Assembly: GCA_963645165.1 (NCBI GenBank)
Contig: CAVIQT010000011.1
Location: forward strand, 1-10,683
Reading direction: 5' to 3'
Length of the DNA: 10,683 bases
DNA from: CAG-533 sp963645165
GTDB taxonomy: Bacteria; Bacillota_I; Bacilli_A; RF39; UBA660
The notes beneath the pieces are model-generated. The model was given only the letters and a program-made list of their open reading frames with translations. It searched no databases and was not told where the DNA came from. The position numbers were made by a program, and so were the translations under genes. Positions 5,943 through 10,683 of this stretch are shown here, in pieces. Every line of letters begins with the position of its first letter. The first letter of the stretch is position 1.

Positions 5943-8739
5943 AACAACCTGATTTTAATAATCTTTTTAAGGTTTTAGATTTGTTATTATAAAATGCAGT
6001 ATGATAAACATTATAGCTTTCACTACAATCTAGTGTTTCACAGCTAACTTCTTTATTATTTTGCCAGCATTTAGAACTAATTTTGGCATTTTTTGTAACA
6101 TCAATGCCATTATCACTTACTTTTATTGGTTGTTTGCCACTATTTAGTAAATCATAATATTCTTTAACTGTTATTTCACTATTTCCATTTAATTCAATTG
6201 TCCAGTTGTCACTTGCTGCTGGTTCAATATCACCAGTAGGAGAGACTGTAATTGATACGCCAGAGCTCATATTTGCTTTAAATATTGAGTAACTAGATTT
6301 AACCATAAAGGTTGTTTCACCACTTATTGTGCCAGTATATGTAAATTTATTATTTGTAGTAAAGCCTAAATCGGTATAATTACCATTTGAGTTTTTAATA
6401 TAGACATGGTATCCATTGGTACCTATATATGAAGAATTATATTGTTTTCTTCTGGCTAAATATTTTTCAGCAAAGGTTTTGTAACCTTCTTCAAAGTAAG
6501 TAGCTAAGTAATCATCATCTATAGCATCTGGTGTATCTATTTTATTCCAAGTAAGCTCCACAGATCCAATATTATAAACTGCTTTTAAGTTAGTTGGATT
6601 TTCTAATTGACTAAATCTAGTAGATACTTCATCTGGTACAGTACCTTTTTTAAAGTATTCAACACTTTTTAAACTATCTGGTGTATATTCACTTGCAAGA
6701 GTAAGTGGAGTAGTTTCTAATTCTATTGTGGCAGTAACAACACTATCTGGTTGGGTAAATCTAGAGTTTTCTTCTAAAATTCCTTTTGTAAGCTCTCTAG
6801 CAATGGATTTCTTTAAGGTATTACCAACTGCTTTAGTTAGGTATGTTGTAGCGGTAAGTTCTGGATAACCAACCCATATTGACATTACATAATCAGGAGA
6901 GTAGGTAACTTGCCATGCATCACCAATAATACTTTCTTTAATACCTAAACTATTTTTATATGTACTATCTACTGTTGAGGTACCTGTTTTAGCACAAATA
7001 TCAGTACCACTTTTACTTCCTGGTGAGATATAACCAGCAGTAACTGCATATTTTAAGATCATATTAATCATATAAGCTGTTGAATCAGCCATAACAACTC
7101 TTTTTTCAGGGGTAACTGTATAAGTTTCACCGGTTTCAACATATTCAATTTTAGTTATAGAGTATGGTTCAATATATACGCCACCTCTAGCAAATGCACC
7201 ATATGCAGCGCTTAATTGTAAAGGACTTACTCCATCAAAGCCACCCATACTATGAGATTCATTAATATAACCATTTTTATCGTATCCTGGTGTTATTCCA
7301 AGTCCAGTAACAAATGTTTTAATTTGATTTTGAGTTAAGGCTTGGAATGTTTGTAGGGCTGGAATATTTCTTGAAGATGCTAGGGCTTTTTTGATTGTCA
7401 TAACTCCTTCATAACTATTATCCCAGTTTTTAATTGAACTACCATTACTATAAGTATAAGGCTCATCGACTATTGTTTGACCAGTTGACCAGTTTAGGTA
7501 TTCAATGGCAGGTCCATAGTCAAATATAGGTTTAGCAGTTGAACCTGGTTGCTTTTTAATGTCTGTCGCGTAATTTAAGATTCTAAGGCCTTTTTTTCTT
7601 CCGGTACCAATCGCAACAATCGCACCATTATTTACATCAGTAACGGCAATACCTGCTTGGATATTTTCATTAACCCATTTAACATTTTTATTATTATCAT
7701 ATATATCATTTATAACATCTTGTTTTTCTGGAATCATTGTTGAATATATTTTCATTGATACATAATATGGATTTTTACCAGTTCTTGTTTCTACTTCACT
7801 AATTACAGTATTAATAAAGCCTTGATATTTATTATAACTAGTATTATTTTCAGCTAAGAGTGATTTAACACTTATTTTTTTAGCAGCTTCATATTCAGTT
7901 TCGGTAATATAACCATGTCTTTTCATTAAGTTTAAAACTTGATTTCTTCTTGCTTCTGCTTTTTCTACTGAGTTATATGGATTATAAGCAGTAGGGGCTT
8001 GGAATAATCCAGCTAGAAGGGCTGCTTCTGATAATGTAACTTCACTAATTGATTTACCAAAGTATGTTTGACTTGCTTGTTCAATACCAAATGAACCATT
8101 ACCTAATTCAGGAATGTTTACATAGTATTCAATAAGTTGTTCTTTAGTGTAATTTTTTTCTAATTTAAATACTGACATATACATATCGGTAAATTTACGA
8201 ATGATACCTTTAATACCACTTGATTCATAACCATTATATCTTTGTTTAGCAATTTGCATTGTTAATGTTGAAGCACCACCAGCGCCACTTTGACCTAAAA
8301 GCTGACCAAATGATGCTTTTAAGAATCTGGCCATATCAACACCTTTATGTTGAAAGAATCTTGAATCCTCAGTTGCAACAAGGGCATCAATAAATACTTC
8401 TGGTAAATCATCATAAGTAACTCTTTGTCGATTTTCTGTTCCTAGCCTTGCTATTTCATTACCATTTGCATCATAAACAATAGATGCTTCAGTTGTATAT
8501 AAATTTTCAACATTAAAGTCTGGTGCTGAAATAACTATATATAACATAAATGCGATCGCACATATAAAGATAAATACTATAATTGCCATAATAATAGTAA
8601 GAATCTTTTCAAATAAATTACCTTTTTTCCATTTGTTTTTAAACTTACTAAAATTACTTGCTTTAGAACTTATCTTAGAAGTAATATTTACATTCTTATT
8701 CTTATTTACTTCTTTTTTCTTTCTTTTAACTTTCCCCAT
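5941..8739 (-). CDS. Class A penicillin-binding protein (transglycosylase/transpeptidase) with FN3-like and Cys-containing tail
   Basis: This bifunctional peptidoglycan polymerase has 932 residues. A basic N-terminal cytoplasmic segment (1-42) is followed by one membrane helix (about 43-70). The GT51 domain shows ATEDSRFFQHKG with catalytic Glu124, GGASTLTMQIAKQ (154-166), the RKFTDMYMS segment (181-189) and YVNIPELGNGSFG (206-218). The transpeptidase domain shows STAK (Ser400 nucleophile, Lys403), SRN (456-458) and KTGT (584-587). After about 660 there is an FN3-like segment (about 712-830, NPTNLKAVYNIGSVELTW) and a last segment (about 840-932) with four Cys (891, 900, 905, 932), the last one being the final residue. 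GAAGGTG precedes the ATG, which follows the recU stop by 2 bases. The recU-PBP1 pairing is the ponA arrangement of Bacilli, so it is a PonA/PBP1A-type enzyme. Confidence 0.96.
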   Translation of the reverse strand: MGKVKRKKKEVNKNKNVNITSKISSKASNFSKFKNKWKKGNLFEKILTIIMAIIVFIFICAIAFMLYIVISAPDFNVENLYTTEASIVYDANGNEIARLGTENRQRVTYDDLPEVFIDALVATEDSRFFQHKGVDMARFLKASFGQLLGQSGAGGASTLTMQIAKQRYNGYESSGIKGIIRKFTDMYMSVFKLEKNYTKEQLIEYYVNIPELGNGSFGIEQASQTYFGKSISEVTLSEAALLAGLFQAPTAYNPYNSVEKAEARRNQVLNLMKRHGYITETEYEAAKKISVKSLLAENNTSYNKYQGFINTVISEVETRTGKNPYYVSMKIYSTMIPEKQDVINDIYDNNKNVKWVNENIQAGIAVTDVNNGAIVAIGTGRKKGLRILNYATDIKKQPGSTAKPIFDYGPAIEYLNWSTGQTIVDEPYTYSNGSSIKNWDNSYEGVMTIKKALASSRNIPALQTFQALTQNQIKTFVTGLGITPGYDKNGYINESHSMGGFDGVSPLQLSAAYGAFARGGVYIEPYSITKIEYVETGETYTVTPEKRVVMADSTAYMINMILKYAVTAGYISPGSKSGTDICAKTGTSTVDSTYKNSLGIKESIIGDAWQVTYSPDYVMSIWVGYPELTATTYLTKAVGNTLKKSIARELTKGILEENSRFTQPDSVVTATIELETTPLTLASEYTPDSLKSVEYFKKGTVPDEVSTRFSQLENPTNLKAVYNIGSVELTWNKIDTPDAIDDDYLATYFEEGYKTFAEKYLARRKQYNSSYIGTNGYHVYIKNSNGNYTDLGFTTNNKFTYTGTISGETTFMVKSSYSIFKANMSSGVSITVSPTGDIEPAASDNWTIELNGNSEITVKEYYDLLNSGKQPIKVSDNGIDVTKNAKISSKCWQNNKEVSCETLDCSESYNVYHTAFYNNKSKTLKRLLKSGC

Positions 8740-8741
8740 TT

Positions 8742-9302
8742 TTAAACACCTTCTTTAAAATATATTTTATCAATTACTTCTAAATAATTAAGTACAGGAT
8801 TATATTTAAAACTTATTTCATAACCATTTTCAATAATAAATTTATAAGGAATACTTTTTCTATTATTTTCTTTAATAAAGTTTATTAGTGTTTCTCCTTT
8901 TAATATGTATACTTTTTGATTTATTTGAATAATTAAAAAGGATATACCTCCATGATTAAGAATTCTTTTAATATGAAGAAGCTGATGATTATGAATATTA
9001 GATAGTGGGAATGCAGTTTTATTATTTGAACTTTTAGCATCAAAATCTAAATACTTTCCTTTATATAATCCGACATAATCTAAAGTTGATTTTTGATTTA
9101 ATAATCCTTTAACTTCAACTTTATTTTTATCATAACTTACTTTACTAATCTTTACAGGAGTAGGTTTTTTATAAATTACCGCTAGGTCGTTTATTAAGTA
9201 ATAGTTATTAGCATCATTTATAAGATTTTCTAAGTCCATACCACGATTAGCGTAAGATATATCGTGATGATTACTTTTTTTTATGTTATTTGGATATAGC
9301 AA
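8742..9302 (-). CDS. recU: Holliday junction resolvase RecU
   Basis: RecU cleaves four-way junctions in recombination and chromosome segregation in low-GC Gram-positives. The 186-residue protein matches the family throughout: YPNN near the start, YANRGMDLENLI (17-28), the N-N-Y-Y motif (32-35), KKPTPVKI (45-52), the active-site stretch STLDYVGLYKGKYLDFDAK (72-90) and FPLSNIHNHQ (98-107). The PD-(D/E)xK residues would be Asp75, Asp88 and Lys90. The middle acidic residue is Glu in the Bacillus enzyme (FEAK) and Asp here. I place the start at a TTG (9302-9300), preceded by GGTGAT (9313-9308) at 5 bases. The nearby ATG at 9309 is out of frame and ends after seven codons, and the TTG gives the expected LYPNN N-terminus. 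It is co-transcribed with the PBP downstream. Confidence 0.94.
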   Translation of the reverse strand: MLYPNNIKKSNHHDISYANRGMDLENLINDANNYYLINDLAVIYKKPTPVKISKVSYDKNKVEVKGLLNQKSTLDYVGLYKGKYLDFDAKSSNNKTAFPLSNIHNHQLLHIKRILNHGGISFLIIQINQKVYILKGETLINFIKENNRKSIPYKFIIENGYEISFKYNPVLNYLEVIDKIYFKEGV

Positions 9303-9319
9303 TTTTCATCACCAACATA

Positions 9320-9348
9320 ATTATACTTTATATTAGAATTATTTTCCA
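9320..9348 (-). promoter_or_regulatory. Promoter for recU-pbp
   Basis: On the - strand, a perfect TATAAT (9325-9320) is preceded at 17 bases by TGGAAA (9348-9343), which matches four of six consensus positions. Transcription would start about 10 bases before the recU TTG. Confidence 0.55.
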
Positions 9349-9364
9349 CTTTTAATGAATACGT

Positions 9365-9393
9365 TTGCATTTCTTTAACATATTTTATATAAT
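9365..9393 (+). promoter_or_regulatory. Promoter for engB and the prepilin-like gene
   Basis: TTGCAT (9365-9370) and a perfect TATAAT (9388-9393) are 17 bases apart. The predicted start near 9400 leaves a leader of about 13 bases containing the ribosome site GAGTGATG. With the recU promoter it makes up the 110-base divergent region 9303-9412, in which I see no other gene. Confidence 0.55.
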
Positions 9394-9412
9394 ATTTTTG
9401 AGAGTGATGATA

Positions 9413-10015
9413 ATGAAGATAGATAGTTCGAATTTAAATGTAATAGCAGTTAGAACCAGTCAGTATCCAGATGATAATAAGCCAGAGTTTTTATTAGTTG
9501 GTAGAAGTAATGTAGGAAAAAGTAGTTTTATAAATACTTTAATAGGTAGAAAGAATTATGCTAAAACTTCTGCTACTCCGGGTAAAACTCAAACATTAAA
9601 TTTTTATATGTGTAATGATAATTTTTATTTAGTAGATGTTCCTGGATATGGGTATGCGAGTGTTGATAAGGCTACTCAAAAGAAGTTTGGTCTTATGATA
9701 GAGGAATATTTAAAAACAAGAGAGAATTTAAAGTGTGTTTTTATGCTTATTGATTCTAGAGTAAAACCTACTGATAATGATGTTCTTATGTATAATTATC
9801 TAAAATATTATCATATACCTACAGTTATTATTGCTACTAAGTATGATAAGATAAAGGCATCTATTAGAGATAAAACTTTAAAACAAATAATTGATACTTT
9901 AAATTTAAATGAAAATGATAAAGCTATATATTTTTCTAGTGTTACTAAAAAAGGTAAAGAAGATGTTTTAAATATATTAAAAGAATATTTAGAGGTTACA
10001 GATGAAGAAAAGTAG
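9413..10015 (+). CDS. engB: Ribosome-assembly GTPase EngB/YsxC
   Basis: This is an essential P-loop GTPase in bacteria, needed for maturation of the 50S subunit. The protein has 200 residues, the usual length. The GTP-binding motifs are all present: G1 GRSNVGKSS (30-38), the switch segment TSATPGKTQTLNFY (52-65), G3 DVPGYGYA (75-82), G4 ATKYDK (141-146) and G5-like SSVTKKG (175-181). The start is the ATG at 9413, preceded by GAGTGAT and immediately followed by KIDSSNLNV, a normal EngB N-terminus. An upstream TTG at 9365 lies in the -35 box and the extension it would add is not EngB-like. The last 14 bases overlap the start of the next gene. Confidence 0.95.
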   Translation: MKIDSSNLNVIAVRTSQYPDDNKPEFLLVGRSNVGKSSFINTLIGRKNYAKTSATPGKTQTLNFYMCNDNFYLVDVPGYGYASVDKATQKKFGLMIEEYLKTRENLKCVFMLIDSRVKPTDNDVLMYNYLKYYHIPTVIIATKYDKIKASIRDKTLKQIIDTLNLNENDKAIYFSSVTKKGKEDVLNILKEYLEVTDEEK

Positions 10016-10683
10016 GGGTTTTACGTTAATTGAGATACTAGTAACAGTTACTTTACTTGCTTTAATTACTATTATTGCGGTGCCTTCAGTAATTAGTATT
10101 AATAAGAAAATAAAAGAGAAAATGTTTAATACTAAAATGTCACAGGCAGAAGAAGCAGTTATATTATGGGCACAGAATAACCCTAATTGTATTACTAATG
10201 GTGGTAGTTTATGTGTGATAGAAAACTGTCCAGTGTCTAGTTCTAGTAGTGATATTAGAGTATGCAGTGTAACTTTAAAAACTTTAGCAGAAAATGATAT
10301 TATTGAGTTTGATAATGATGAAACTAAAGAAATAATAAATCCGATAGATAATGAAAATATGGATTATTTAGAGATAAATTTTACTTATAATACTAAAAAT
10401 AAAAAATTTAATATAACTAAAACAGATTATTTAAATAAAGTAACAACAGGAAGTGGTACAACAGCAAAATCTTCATCTAGAAAAACAACTTCAATAACAA
10501 CTAAGGAGGAATTTCCTAAACTTCTTGTAAACGCTATAAGAGAAAATTATCCAAATATTGAAGGTCCAAAAACTACACCTGGTGCTGCTGTTTCTACAGC
10601 AAGCGAAGCAGTGCTTGCAGCAACTGCTGATGATTATGGAACAAGTTACTACTTTAGAGGAGCAGTAACTAATAATTATGTTC
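10002..10683 (+). CDS. Prepilin-like surface protein with GFTLIE motif and extra C-terminal domain (partial, runs off right edge)
   Basis: The 227 visible residues start MKKSRGFTLIEILVT, a type III (class) signal for prepilin peptidase: a basic leader, cleavage after Gly6, Phe7 as new N-terminus and Glu at +5 (Glu11). The hydrophobic helix (7-33) forms the filament core in type IV pilins and pseudopilins. A pilin head-like region (about 34-145) has four Cys (63, 71, 76, 88). It is followed by a Ser/Thr/Lys-rich linker (about 147-169) and then a second segment containing DDYGTSYYFRG and AVTNNYV at the edge. From memory, this YYFRG-NNYV motif recurs in large secreted proteins of uncultured Bacillota; I cannot check that here. 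AGAGGT (9991-9996) precedes the ATG, which overlaps engB by 14 bases. Export as a pilus subunit or as a peptidase-processed surface protein are both possible. Confidence 0.85.
   Translation, partial: MKKSRGFTLIEILVTVTLLALITIIAVPSVISINKKIKEKMFNTKMSQAEEAVILWAQNNPNCITNGGSLCVIENCPVSSSSSDIRVCSVTLKTLAENDIIEFDNDETKEIINPIDNENMDYLEINFTYNTKNKKFNITKTDYLNKVTTGSGTTAKSSSRKTTSITTKEEFPKLLVNAIRENYPNIEGPKTTPGAAVSTASEAVLAATADDYGTSYYFRGAVTNNYV

Noticed and set aside
9365..9412. TTG start at 9365 giving EngB a 16-residue extension
   Set aside because: The extension covers the predicted -35 and -10 boxes and is not EngB-like; ATG 9413 has a good ribosome site and the normal protein length.
1..10683. CRISPR arrays, tRNA or rRNA genes, insertion sequences
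   Set aside because: I looked for regularly spaced repeats, tRNA-like cloverleaf segments and transposase motifs with terminal repeats and saw none; nearly all of the window is accounted for by protein genes.

Overview
The window is very AT-rich, but it uses TGA as a stop (the ends of cca and dnaD) and TGG for Trp, so it reads with genetic code 11. Shine-Dalgarno sites of the GGAGGTGAT type, a recU-class A PBP pair and a dnaD-nth pair point to a low-GC Bacillota. My best guess is an uncultured Bacilli lineage close to the RF39/Erysipelotrichia/Mollicutes side. That placement is inference from gene content and composition, not from a marker tree.

Layout. (1) 1-944, + strand: the 3' end of an ABC exporter ATPase domain, followed without gaps by two overlapping small genes of 44 and 49 codons. 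Both products have textbook double-glycine leaders and GxxxG-bearing, cationic mature parts. This looks like the end of a two-peptide (class IIb-like) bacteriocin or peptide-signal operon. (2) 941-3345, + strand: a housekeeping operon with its own good promoter, cca (CCA-adding enzyme), dnaD (replication restart/initiation) and nth (endonuclease III), ending in a bidirectional terminator. (3) 3344-5858, - strand: an envelope pair, a LbH acetyltransferase of the serine acetyltransferase type and a membrane-anchored CapA-like/SGNH-hydrolase fusion. They overlap by 14 bases. (4) 5918-9302, - strand: recU followed 2 bases later by a class A penicillin-binding protein with an FN3-like and cysteine-containing C-terminal extension, ending in a strong terminator. 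(5) 9303-9412: a divergent promoter region. (6) 9413-10683, + strand: engB (ysxC, ribosome-assembly GTPase), overlapping by 14 bases a GFTLIE prepilin-like protein that runs off the right edge and carries an additional C-terminal surface domain.

How they work together. The cca-dnaD-nth and recU-pbp blocks face each other, as I recall for dnaD-nth versus recU-ponA in Bacillus and Staphylococcus, with the acetyltransferase/CapA-SGNH pair sitting at the junction. The most interesting parts are the two edges: the GG-leader peptide pair with its exporter on the left, and the prepilin-like multidomain protein on the right. Both are cut off by the window, so the peptidase and membrane domains of the exporter, any immunity gene, and the pilin-machinery context cannot be seen. 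There is no stretch of more than 300 bases without a gene.
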